DNA from: Gemmataceae bacterium
GTDB taxonomy: Bacteria; Planctomycetota; Planctomycetia; Gemmatales; Gemmataceae
Length of the DNA stretch: 9,375 bases
Assembly: GCA_947490035.1 (NCBI GenBank)
Contig: CANLGS010000092.1
Span: 1-9,375, forward strand
Reading direction: 5' to 3'
Shown here piece by piece: positions 1 through 6,502 of this stretch. Both the position numbers and the translations under genes were made by a program. Numbering within the stretch: position 1 is the first letter of the stretch; every line of letters begins with the position of its first letter. The notes beneath the pieces were generated by a model, which saw only the letters and a program-made list of their open reading frames with translations, was not told where the DNA came from and ran no database searches.

Positions 1-84
1 AGGTGGTGTGGTAACTCCCTCAACAACCGATCCCACCGTCTCCCGCGAGTTCCTTTTCATACCAGCGCAACTTCAAAGAGCGCC

Positions 85-110
85 AGCGACGGACAGCGCT
101 GTCCGTCGCT
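85..110. repeat. Perfect 26-bp palindrome downstream of the UbiD-type gene
   Basis: Two 13-nt arms are exact reverse complements with the axis between 97 and 98. After a 2-nt mismatch on each side, a further 4 bp (79-82 with 113-116) can pair. It lies 25 nt past the stop codon of the minus-strand decarboxylase gene. It could act as a transcription terminator or be a single REP-like unit. No T-run follows on either strand, so a classical intrinsic terminator is not supported. The rest of 1-135 shows no gene. Confidence 0.6.
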
Positions 111-135
111 TACGCTTCCGGCTCGTCAAATCCAA

Positions 136-2082
136 TCACCCCTTCACCCCGGCGAGCGAGCCGCCCTTCGCGAACAGCGCGTCCACGCGCTTCGTCACCG
201 CGGGGTCGCCTTCCAGCGGCGGCGGCATGTGCGGCTTCAGGCGCGCGTCGATCACTAGCGGACCGCGACAGCCCCAGTGCTTGCGGTGCGTGAACGCGCC
301 CACACCGTACACGTCGTTCGCCGGGTCCGAGCGCGTGAACACCGCCCACAGGAAGTTGCTCAGCGCACGCGACACGAACTCGCCGTCGTCCACGACCACG
401 ATCAGGGGCAACCCTTCCAGCGCGGAACGCGGACCGCGGAACGCGGAGTGAAGAGAAGAGAGAAGCCGCGTGATGTCGGGGTCTTCGTCTTCCGTTCCGC
501 GTTCCGCGATCCGCGATCCGAGTTGAGGGCCGCGAACCGCCAGCACGCCGGGCATCACGACGCGCGCGTCAGCGAAGCCGTCGGGCAAGCGCAGGTCCGC
601 GGGCACGGTCGTGCCGAGGTCGCGGCGCTTCGGTCCGGCCGCCGCGATCACCAGTTTGCTTCCGGCGTTCAGGCCCATCCCGGCCGAGTAGTCGAGCGTG
701 TCAGCCGTCGTGCGCGTCTGGAAGTGCAGGTCGGATTCCGGGTCGAATCGCTCCAGCAGGTGACGCAAGAACGCGCCGATGTCGTGGATGTCGAGGTCGG
801 GCGCGTCCTCCTTCGCCACGATGAACAGGTACTTCGCGAGCGACAGTTGCCCCTGACCCAGAATCGCGTTCGCGAGCGTGAGCAGTTCCTGCGGGCGCCG
901 CGTACCGGCGTAAGGCACGTAGCGTTCGGAGCCGATCGCGAGCAACAGCGGGTGAACGCCGGCGGCGTCAACCGCGTGGACCGCGTGCAAGCCCGGTATC
1001 ACGGTCGGGATGATTGGGCCGGTTAGCTCGTGGATCAAGTCGCCGAAGGTGGTGTCTTCCTGCGGCGGTCGGCCGACCACCGTGAACGGCCAGATCGCGC
1101 CGGGCCGGTGGTACACCGCGTCCACGGTCATCACGGGGAAGTCGTGCGCCAGACTGTAGTAACCCAGGTGGTCGCCGAACGGCCCTTCGGGCTTCGTGCG
1201 CGCCGGGTCGATCCACCCGGAGATGACGAAGTCGGCCTCCGCTGGGAGGGGCAAGTGAGGAGTGAAGAGTGAGGAGTGAGGAGACACAGCTCCTTCTTCT
1301 CTCCTCACTCCTAACTCCTTACTCCTCACTCGCGGGACACAGAAACGAAGGCGGTGTCCACCGAGCGCCGCGGCAAAAGCGACTTCCGGTAGCCCCTCCG
1401 GCAGTGGCATCACCGCCGCGACCGCCAGCGCCGGTGGGCCGCCCACGTTCACATTGACGCGAAGGCGTTCGCCGCGCCGCACCGCCGCCGCGTGATGCAC
1501 CCCGATGCCGCGGTGAATCTGGTAGTGCAAGCCGACCTCGCGGTCCGGTTCGTACTCGTTGCCGCTCAGTTGCACGCGATACATGCCGAGATTCGATTTC
1601 ATCCACCCGGTTGCGTCGGGATGCTCCGTATATACCTGGGGCAGCGTGACGAACGCCCCACCATCCAGCGGCCAGCACTTCAACTGCGGCAGTTGCGAAA
1701 GGCACGTCGTGTGCTTTAAAATCGGCCCGGAGCGCACGAACTTGGGGCGCAACCGCCAGGCGAGAAGCGGCAGTTTCCAGTACCGCCACGGGCGCCGACG
1801 GGCGTTCGACGGGTCGGTCTTCAGCTCCACCAGTTTGCGCACGTCGTCGAGCGCGTCGCGGAACAGGAACTTCGCCCGGTCGAGCGTGCCGAACAGGTTC
1901 GACACCATCGGGAACGGCGTGCCCGCAACGCGCGCGAAGTAGAGCGCGGGGCCGCCGGCCGCGTAGACGCGGCGGTGAATCTCGGCGGCTTCGAGGTGCG
2001 GGTCGATCTCGTGTTCGATGCGGACCAGTTGCCCGGCGCGCTGAAGATCGGCGACGGCGGCGGCGAGGCTGCGGTGGCCCAT
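136..2082 (-). CDS. UbiD family prenylated-FMN decarboxylase (long form, with repeat-derived inserts)
   Basis: Cytosolic decarboxylase of the UbiD superfamily, which uses prenylated FMN to remove carboxylates from aromatic or alpha,beta-unsaturated acids in ubiquinone, menaquinone or aromatic metabolism. Seen: an N-terminal stretch SLAAAVADLQRAGQLVRI typical of the family start; NLGMYRVQ with the prFMN-contacting Arg at about residue 169; PEGPFGDHLGYY supplying the Glu/Asp pair (E299, D304) equivalent to the E-x4-E/D catalytic motif; then GRPPQED; and a C-terminal LPLIVVVDDGEFVSR to AVFTRSDP stretch resembling the UbiD C-terminal domain. At 648 aa it exceeds the usual ~490; part of the excess is repeat sequence at residues 252-276 and 521-554. 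Its length recalls the ~600-aa forms used in futalosine menaquinone synthesis, so that role is possible but unproven. The ATG at 2082 is preferred because family homology begins there; an in-frame TTG at 2154 adds 24 unlikely residues. No clear Shine-Dalgarno is visible. Confidence 0.9.
   Translation of the reverse strand: MGHRSLAAAVADLQRAGQLVRIEHEIDPHLEAAEIHRRVYAAGGPALYFARVAGTPFPMVSNLFGTLDRAKFLFRDALDDVRKLVELKTDPSNARRRPWRYWKLPLLAWRLRPKFVRSGPILKHTTCLSQLPQLKCWPLDGGAFVTLPQVYTEHPDATGWMKSNLGMYRVQLSGNEYEPDREVGLHYQIHRGIGVHHAAAVRRGERLRVNVNVGGPPALAVAAVMPLPEGLPEVAFAAALGGHRLRFCVPRVRSKELGVRREEGAVSPHSSLFTPHLPLPAEADFVISGWIDPARTKPEGPFGDHLGYYSLAHDFPVMTVDAVYHRPGAIWPFTVVGRPPQEDTTFGDLIHELTGPIIPTVIPGLHAVHAVDAAGVHPLLLAIGSERYVPYAGTRRPQELLTLANAILGQGQLSLAKYLFIVAKEDAPDLDIHDIGAFLRHLLERFDPESDLHFQTRTTADTLDYSAGMGLNAGSKLVIAAAGPKRRDLGTTVPADLRLPDGFADARVVMPGVLAVRGPQLGSRIAERGTEDEDPDITRLLSSLHSAFRGPRSALEGLPLIVVVDDGEFVSRALSNFLWAVFTRSDPANDVYGVGAFTHRKHWGCRGPLVIDARLKPHMPPPLEGDPAVTKRVDALFAKGGSLAGVKG
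422..521. repeat. Inverted heptamer element (4 + 4 units of GCGGAAC type) inside the UbiD-type gene
   Basis: Left arm 422-449 holds four tandem 7-bp units (GCGGAAC, GCGGACC, GCGGAAC, GCGGAGT). Right arm 494-521 holds four inverted units (GTTCCGC, GTTCCGC, GATCCGC, GATCCGA). The spacer is 44 nt. The consensus heptamer is free of stop codons in all six frames. It encodes residues about 521-554 of the decarboxylase, giving low-complexity stretches such as SRIAERGTE and LHSAFRGPRSALEG just before the C-terminal domain. Confidence 0.8.
1255..1329. repeat. Inverted heptamer element (4 + 4 units of GTGAGGA type) inside the UbiD-type gene
   Basis: Left arm 1255-1282 is four tandem units (GTGAGGA, GTGAAGA, GTGAGGA, GTGAGGA). 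Right arm 1302-1329 is four inverted units (TCCTCAC, TCCTAAC, TCCTTAC, TCCTCAC). The spacer is 19 nt. Total length is 75 bp, exactly 25 codons, and it is read in frame by the decarboxylase (residues 252-276), producing stretches such as RSKELGVRREE and SPHSSLFTPH. It falls between the AAALGGHRLRFCVPR stretch and the catalytic-region strand ADFVISGWIDP, where family members usually have a short loop. Confidence 0.85.
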
Positions 2083-2198
2083 GCGGGACTCGGCTCGCGG
2101 GTTCAGGCGTGGGGTGAGGTGATAAAGGAACCGCGTCCGGGGAACGCCGGACAACCGCCGGATTTTCGCGCGTGGCGCGGAGACTGCGCCCCAGCCGC

Positions 2199-2218
2199 GA
2201 ACGGGTTGCGACCCGTTC
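2199..2218. promoter_or_regulatory. 8-bp hairpin in the divergent intergenic region
   Basis: GAACGGGT, a TGCG loop and ACCCGTTC form a perfect 8-bp stem between the divergent decarboxylase and sensor-kinase genes. It could be an operator or an mRNA leader hairpin for the minus-strand gene. No family of binding sites was recognised. The remainder of 2083-2305 holds no convincing gene. Confidence 0.3.
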
Positions 2219-2271
2219 CTGAAGATTCTCGACCGGCGTCAACCCGCGTGCGCGTTTCGTCGTCCGGGCAT

Positions 2272-2300
2272 TTGGAACCGGCCCGGATCGGACTTATGGT
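2272..2300 (+). promoter_or_regulatory. Possible sigma70-like promoter for the sensor kinase
   Basis: TTGGAA (2272-2277) and TATGGT (2295-2300) are separated by 17 nt, each matching 4 of 6 consensus bases. Transcription would begin near 2307. That would leave the ATG at 2306 without a leader and would favour translation from GTG 2379. In DNA this GC-rich a chance match is possible, so this is only a candidate. Confidence 0.25.
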
Positions 2301-2305
2301 AGCGT

Positions 2306-5305
2306 ATGAACCCGGTTCCGAGTTTCGCCCGCCCCGGTCGCGAAAGCGCCCGAGACGACCTCCGACTGGCCCCCCCGCGTGACACCTTCACCCGCCCGCC
2401 CCCGGTTCCCGTTGCTCGCGCTCGGCCTCGTGGTGGTCGCGGCGGGTGGCGCCGCGGCGTGTGCCGCCCTCGCGCCCGCGCTGTTCGCGGGTCCGCTCGT
2501 GGGTGTGCTGGTGGTCGTCGCCGCCGCCGTCGGGTGGCGCGCCAACCGCGCGCCCGTGCCGGCCCGCACGACTCGCTGCCGGAGTCCGAGACGCGCCTGC
2601 GACTGCTCGAATCGGCCGTCGTCCACGCGCACGACGCGGTCGCCATCGTCGAGTCCACGCCGAAGGGCGGGCACGGCCGGGCGGTGCTGTACGTGAACGA
2701 CGCGTTCTGCCGGCTCACCGGGTACTCGCGCACCGAGATCATCGGCCACTCGCTGTACATGCTGCGCGGCTCCGGGTCCGACCCGGACACGCTGTCGCGG
2801 CTCGGCGCCGCGATGGACGCGGGCACGCCGCTGCGGGTGGAACTGCGCAACTACCGCAAGGACGGCACCCGGTTCTGGGTGGACCTCAGCGCGGTTCCCG
2901 TGCCCGACCCGGACGGCCACCTGTCTCACTGGGTGCTGATCCAGCGCGACATCGACCGGCGCAAGTCGGCCGAACGCCGGGCGCGCCAGACCGGGCAGTT
3001 GCTCCGCGCCATCATCGACGCGTTCCCCGGCCCGATCAGCGCGAAGGACCGCGACAGCCGGTACCTGGTGATGAACCAGTTCCAGGCCGACCAGTTGGGC
3101 ATCACGCCCGAGGCCGCGGTCGGGCGCACGTCGGCCGAACTGACCGACCCGTCGCACGGGGCCAAGACGGTCGAGCGCGACCGCGAGGTGATGACGACGT
3201 GCCGCCCGATGCAGTACGAGGTGCGCTACCCGGCCCGCAACGGCGACGCCCGCCCGTGGCTGACCAGCAAGGCGCCGCTGTGGATGCCCGACGGGATCGA
3301 CAGCGAGCCGGCCGGCGCCCGCGGCGTGGTCACCGTGGCGCTGGACATCTCCGCCCTGAAGGCCGCCGAGGACGCGCTGCGCAAGAGCGAGGAGCGGTAC
3401 CGGCAACTGTTCCGCGCCGTCCCGCACCCGGTGTTCGTGTACGACACCCAAACCCTGCGCATCCTCGCCGTCAACGAGGCCGCGATCCGCAAGTACGGCT
3501 ACACGCGCGACGAGTTCCTCGCGCTGACCGTGACCGACATCCGGCTGGCCGACGACCTGCACTACACCATCGCCTCGCCCAACGACAGCGGCCTGCCCGA
3601 CGGCCCGCCGGCCCTCCGCCGGCACCGCACGCGCGGCGGCGCCCTCATCGACGTGGAGGTGTCGTCGTTCGCGCTGAACCTGGAGGGGCGCGGGGTCAAA
3701 CTCGCCCTGGTCAACGACGTGACCGAGCGGCGCAAGGCGGAGGTGGAGGTGCGCCGCAGCGAGGGGCTGTTCCGCGGCATCTTCGAGAGCACCTCCGCGG
3801 GCGTCTCGCTGACCAACGCCGAGGGGCTGTTCGTGTCGTGCAACCCGGCGTTCGCCGCGATGCTCGGCCGCACCGTCGAGGAGGTGCTGCGGCTCACCCC
3901 CTCGAGCATCACGCACCCCGCCGACCTCCCCTCGCAACGGGTGATGATGGACGAGGTGCGGTCCGGCGCCCGCGACCGGTTCAACTACGCCAAGCGGTAC
4001 ATCCGCCCCGACGGGCAACTCGTCTGGGTCGAGCTGTCGTTCGCCGCCATCCGCGGCGCCGACGGCGAGTACGAGTACGGGCTGGGCGTGTCGGTCAACG
4101 TGACCGAGCGCCGGCTGCTCGAAGACCAGTTGCGCCAGGCCCAGCGGGTGGAGGCGATCGGCCAGATGGCCGGCGGGGTGGCGCACGACTTCAACAACAT
4201 CCTGACCGCCGTGATCGGCAACCTGTCGCTCGTGCGGCTGCCCGACGACGACGACCTGAACCGCCCGCTCCTGGCCGCCGTCGAACAGGCCGCGGCCCGC
4301 GCCGCCGACCTGACCCGCAAGCTCCTCGGCTACGCCCGCCGCAACCAGCTCGTGTTCGCCCCGGTCGAAGCGCGCGGCGCCCTCGACGAGGTCGTGTCCC
4401 TGCTCCGCCACACCGTGGACCCGCGCATCCACCTGTCCGTCGAGGTCCGCCCCAACTGCCCGCCGGTCCACGCCGACCCGACCCTGCTCGTGCAAGCGAT
4501 CCTGAACCTGGGGCTGAACGCCCGCGACGCGATGCCCGACGGCGGCGCGCTGACGTTCACCGCCGAGCCGGTCGATCTGCACGACGCCGAGTTGTGCCCG
4601 GCCGGCTGGGACGACGTGCGCCCCGGCCGGTACGTGCGGCTCGCCGCCGCCGACACCGGCACCGGCATGACGCCCGAGGTGCAGGCCCGGCTGTTCGAGC
4701 CGTTCTTCACCACCAAGGGGATCGGCAAGGGGACCGGGCTGGGGCTGGCGATGGTCTACGGCATCGTGAAGCAGCACCTCGGGTGGATCGAAGTCCACTC
4801 GCGTCCGGGCGTCGGCACCCGCATCGAGTTGAACCTGCCGATGGCCGAGTTGGGCGCGACCCCGCCGCGGTCGCACGCGCGCACCCCGCTGCCGCTCACG
4901 TTCGCCACACCAGACCCGGACGCGCCCGAACCGGCCACCGTCCTCCTGGTGGACGACGAGCAGATGATCCGCGACCTGGGCGCCGCGGTCCTCACGCGCG
5001 CCGGCTTCCGCGTGCTGACGGCCTACGACGGGCAACACGCGGTCGAGTTGTTCGAGCGCGAGTGGGCCGACATCTCGCTGGTCGTGCTGGACGTGACCAT
5101 GCCGCGCATGTCCGGCGGCGACGCGTCGCGGCACATGACCCGCATCGACCCGAACGTGCGCATCCTGTTCTCGACCGGGTTCGCGGCCGAAGACCTGATC
5201 GAACTCGACGGCTCGCAGGGGCTGTTGAGCAAGCCGTACCGTCCGCAAGACCTGGTCGCCGCGGTCCGCGCCGCGCTGACGATCACGCCCCAGCCGGCGG
5301 GGTGA
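2306..5305 (+). CDS. Hybrid sensor histidine kinase: PAS x4, HisKA, HATPase, receiver
   Basis: Signal-transducing kinase that autophosphorylates on His and passes phosphate to its own receiver Asp. Numbered from ATG 2306 (999 aa): PAS1 about 95-222, PAS2 about 237-358, PAS3 about 370-480, PAS4 about 487-602, HisKA with H-box VAHDFNN (H627), HATPase with N-box N734/N738, G1 DTGTGM (783-788), F-box FEPFFTT and G2 GTGLGL (809-814), and a REC domain with acidic pocket D883/D884, phospho-acceptor D929 and K976. The HDFNN form belongs to the NtrB-like HisKA group. Residues 1 to about 85 are Arg-rich with poor third-position GC and look like an out-of-frame reading of a membrane anchor; the open frame without a frameshift may really begin at GTG 2534. 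The ligand sensed and the output partner are unknown. It is divergent from the decarboxylase gene and convergent with the glycosyltransferases. Confidence 0.9.
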   Translation: MNPVPSFARPGRESARDDLRLAPPRDTFTRPPPVPVARARPRGGRGGWRRGVCRPRARAVRGSARGCAGGRRRRRRVARQPRARAGPHDSLPESETRLRLLESAVVHAHDAVAIVESTPKGGHGRAVLYVNDAFCRLTGYSRTEIIGHSLYMLRGSGSDPDTLSRLGAAMDAGTPLRVELRNYRKDGTRFWVDLSAVPVPDPDGHLSHWVLIQRDIDRRKSAERRARQTGQLLRAIIDAFPGPISAKDRDSRYLVMNQFQADQLGITPEAAVGRTSAELTDPSHGAKTVERDREVMTTCRPMQYEVRYPARNGDARPWLTSKAPLWMPDGIDSEPAGARGVVTVALDISALKAAEDALRKSEERYRQLFRAVPHPVFVYDTQTLRILAVNEAAIRKYGYTRDEFLALTVTDIRLADDLHYTIASPNDSGLPDGPPALRRHRTRGGALIDVEVSSFALNLEGRGVKLALVNDVTERRKAEVEVRRSEGLFRGIFESTSAGVSLTNAEGLFVSCNPAFAAMLGRTVEEVLRLTPSSITHPADLPSQRVMMDEVRSGARDRFNYAKRYIRPDGQLVWVELSFAAIRGADGEYEYGLGVSVNVTERRLLEDQLRQAQRVEAIGQMAGGVAHDFNNILTAVIGNLSLVRLPDDDDLNRPLLAAVEQAAARAADLTRKLLGYARRNQLVFAPVEARGALDEVVSLLRHTVDPRIHLSVEVRPNCPPVHADPTLLVQAILNLGLNARDAMPDGGALTFTAEPVDLHDAELCPAGWDDVRPGRYVRLAAADTGTGMTPEVQARLFEPFFTTKGIGKGTGLGLAMVYGIVKQHLGWIEVHSRPGVGTRIELNLPMAELGATPPRSHARTPLPLTFATPDPDAPEPATVLLVDDEQMIRDLGAAVLTRAGFRVLTAYDGQHAVELFEREWADISLVVLDVTMPRMSGGDASRHMTRIDPNVRILFSTGFAAEDLIELDGSQGLLSKPYRPQDLVAAVRAALTITPQPAG
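2379..2575 (+). other. Frame-shifted N-terminal membrane anchor of the sensor kinase
   Basis: Read from GTG 2379, in the frame -1 relative to the kinase, this encodes a short polar start (MTPSPARPR) followed by two hydrophobic segments of about 20 residues (starting FPLLALGLVVVAAGG and FAGPLVGVLVVVAAAV) and then a basic WRANR stretch, as expected for a two-helix inner-membrane anchor. Third-position GC is high in this frame and low in the kinase frame over the same bases. The kinase frame becomes the convincing one by about 2575 (PHDSLPESETRLRLLE). One missing base between about 2536 and 2575 would join the two. Alternatives are a sequencing error, a real mutation with reinitiation at GTG 2534, or ribosomal frameshifting; no slippery heptamer is visible. 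Confidence 0.6.
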
Positions 5306-5454
5306 GAGTAGCCCGCCACTCCGTGGCGGTGTCTCTGGTCTTGGTCTTCGTGGCACAGACATTCCTGTCTGTGCGCTGAACCTTATTCAAAGCACACAGA
5401 CAGGAATGTCTGTGCCACAAGAGAAGAACCGCCACGGAGTGGCGGGCTACTCTC
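5304..5454. repeat. Nested inverted repeat with self-palindromic arms between convergent genes
   Basis: Outer arms 5304-5330 and 5428-5454 are 27-nt perfect reverse complements; each arm contains its own hairpin (CCGCCAC, TCC loop, GTGGCGG at 5313-5329). Inner arms 5350-5373 and 5395-5418 are 24-nt perfect reverse complements; each again contains a hairpin (CACAGACA, TTCC loop, TGTCTGTG at 5354-5373). The structure starts within the kinase stop codon and ends 2 nt short of the glycosyltransferase stop codon. It may serve as a bidirectional terminator, though no long T-run is present. Similar CACAGACA-type palindromes are, to my recollection, interspersed repeats in Gemmata-like genomes. Confidence 0.85.
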
Positions 5455-5456
5455 TG

Positions 5457-6488
5457 CTACGCCACCACCGCCCGCAGGCGGCCCAGCAGCCACGGCAGCA
5501 GCGTCCCTTCTTGCCAGCGTCGGAGCGCCTTCCCGGCCAGCACCGCGGCGTGCCGCGGAAGGCACTTCACCAGTCTGCGGCCGCGCACGTTCCGCCAGAA
5601 CACGCGCTCCTCGTTGCACGACTGCCGCTCCAGCGTGCGCCGCGACGGCACGCGGCCGTAACTGCCGGACACGCGGTGCCACACCACCGCCGCCGGGTCG
5701 TACACGATCTCGAAGCCCAGTCGCCGCAACCGGAACGACAGGTCCACGTCCTCGAAGTACGCACCGAAATGTTCGGGGAACCCGCCCGCGGCGAGCAGCG
5801 CCTCGCGCCGGTAGAACGCCGCGCACGCGGACGCGCCCCAGACGTATTGAGGCGAGCGGGGGGCGTAAGCCCCCTGATTCTTCTCTTCGCCTCTCTCTCG
5901 CTCGAAGCCATGAGGGGGCTTACGCCCCCCGCTCGCCAAAACGCAACCGTGTCCGCGCTTCACCGCGAAGCCGCCGTAATCGTACTCGTCGCCGGCGGTG
6001 TCGATCAGCGGCGGCAGCCCCCGCGCGCGGCGCGCCGGGTCGTTCTGCAACACCAGCGGCGCGACCGCGGCCACGCGCGAATCGGCGAACCACGCGAGCG
6101 CCGCGTCGGCCCAACCTTCGGTCACCTCCGCATCGTCGTTGAGTAGTTCCACGACCGGCGCTGTGGCCGCCGCGATACCGGCGTTGGCCGCGGCGCAGAA
6201 CCCGCCGGCCTTCGGGCGCCGGAGCACCTTCACGCCTGCAAACTCTTCCGCCGCGCGCGACACGCAAGCCCCGCGCGAACCGTCGTCCACGACGATCACT
6301 TCGGTGTTGGGCGGCGCGAACCGCGCCACGCTCGCGAGGCACAGCCGGAGCAGGTCGGGGCGAGAGTGGGAGGGGATAACGACGGACAGTGAGGAGTGAG
6401 GAGTGAGGGGTGAGGAGGGTGGAACTGAAGACGAGGGCGTAACCGCGAGCGGCGGTGTCGGATGAACTTCTTTCTCCTCACTCCTCAC
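5457..6488 (-). CDS. GT2 family glycosyltransferase (with an in-frame repeat insert)
   Basis: Transfers a sugar from a nucleotide-sugar donor, probably in surface polysaccharide or O-antigen-like glycan assembly at the cytoplasmic face of the membrane. Seen in 343 aa: the first GT-A strand LSVVIPSHSRPDLLRLCL (from residue 34), VIVVDDGS (D68/D69), AGGFCAAANAGI, LLNDDAEV (metal-binding region, D118/D119), the acceptor-side WGASACAAFYRREAL, and FEDVDLSFRLRRLG (E246/D247) with the putative catalytic base. This pattern resembles rhamnosyltransferase-like GT2 enzymes. Residues 1-33 derive wholly from a heptamer repeat element, which also supplies the GTG start; stop codons block any earlier start. 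Residues 184-213 are an 87-bp inverted-repeat insert between the two halves of the domain. It lies immediately downstream of a second GT2 gene, 10 nt after that gene's stop codon, and is probably co-transcribed with it. Donor and acceptor are unknown. Confidence 0.88.
   Translation of the reverse strand: MRSEEKEVHPTPPLAVTPSSSVPPSSPLTPHSSLSVVIPSHSRPDLLRLCLASVARFAPPNTEVIVVDDGSRGACVSRAAEEFAGVKVLRRPKAGGFCAAANAGIAAATAPVVELLNDDAEVTEGWADAALAWFADSRVAAVAPLVLQNDPARRARGLPPLIDTAGDEYDYGGFAVKRGHGCVLASGGRKPPHGFERERGEEKNQGAYAPRSPQYVWGASACAAFYRREALLAAGGFPEHFGAYFEDVDLSFRLRRLGFEIVYDPAAVVWHRVSGSYGRVPSRRTLERQSCNEERVFWRNVRGRRLVKCLPRHAAVLAGKALRRWQEGTLLPWLLGRLRAVVA
5851..5937. repeat. 87-bp inverted repeat inserted in frame within a glycosyltransferase gene
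   Basis: Arms 5851-5875 and 5913-5937 are 25-nt perfect reverse complements around a 37-nt spacer. Each arm contains a hairpin (GGGGGC, GTAA loop, GCCCCC at 5859-5874). The unit is 87 bp, exactly 29 codons, and adds low-complexity peptide including GGRKPPHGF and QGAYAPRSP. No target-site duplication is evident. The opposite strand is also open across it, consistent with a repeat tolerated inside genes. Confidence 0.85.
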
Positions 6489-6502
6489 TCCTCACTCCTC
6501 AC
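6389..6502. repeat. Inverted heptamer element (4 + 4 units) at the junction of two glycosyltransferase genes
   Basis: Left arm 6389-6416 is four units (GTGAGGA, GTGAGGA, GTGAGGG, GTGAGGA). Right arm 6475-6502 is four identical inverted units TCCTCAC. The spacer is 58 nt, and flanking ACA and TGT extend the pairing by 3 bp. Read on the minus strand, the right arm ends the upstream gene and starts the downstream one, and the left arm encodes the LTPHSSL stretch directly before the first strand of the second enzyme. Confidence 0.88.
6486..6498 (-). promoter_or_regulatory. Ribosome binding site and GTG start made of heptamer repeat units
   Basis: On the minus strand the repeats give GGAG (6498-6495), a 6-nt spacer TGAGGA, and GTG (6488-6486). 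The spacing is ideal for a Shine-Dalgarno sequence, and the GTG is the first possible start in that frame. The upstream gene's TGA (6501-6499) comes from the adjacent unit, so stop, ribosome site and start all lie in one array; translational coupling is likely by inference. Confidence 0.55.

Noticed and set aside
1319..2242. Minus-strand open frame overlapping the N-terminal half of the UbiD-type gene
   Set aside because: It overlaps the decarboxylase in another frame, starts at TTG, and becomes Arg/Pro-rich without motifs.
2534..2575. Programmed -1 frameshift site in the kinase gene
   Set aside because: No X-XXY-YYZ slippery heptamer was found in the overlap; a plain indel or reinitiation is simpler.
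2294..5362. Long open frame antisense to the sensor kinase (about 1000 codons)
   Set aside because: It mirrors the kinase gene in very GC-rich DNA, is dominated by Arg, Gly, Ala, Val and His without any domain motif, and runs against a gene with complete kinase motifs.
2446..5379. Second long plus-strand frame overlapping the kinase
   Set aside because: Composition is almost all Arg, Pro, Ala and Gly, as expected from an off-frame reading of high-GC coding sequence; no recognisable domains.
6389..6502. CRISPR-like array
   Set aside because: Units are 7 bp and directly tandem without unique spacers; arms are inverted. No cas genes.
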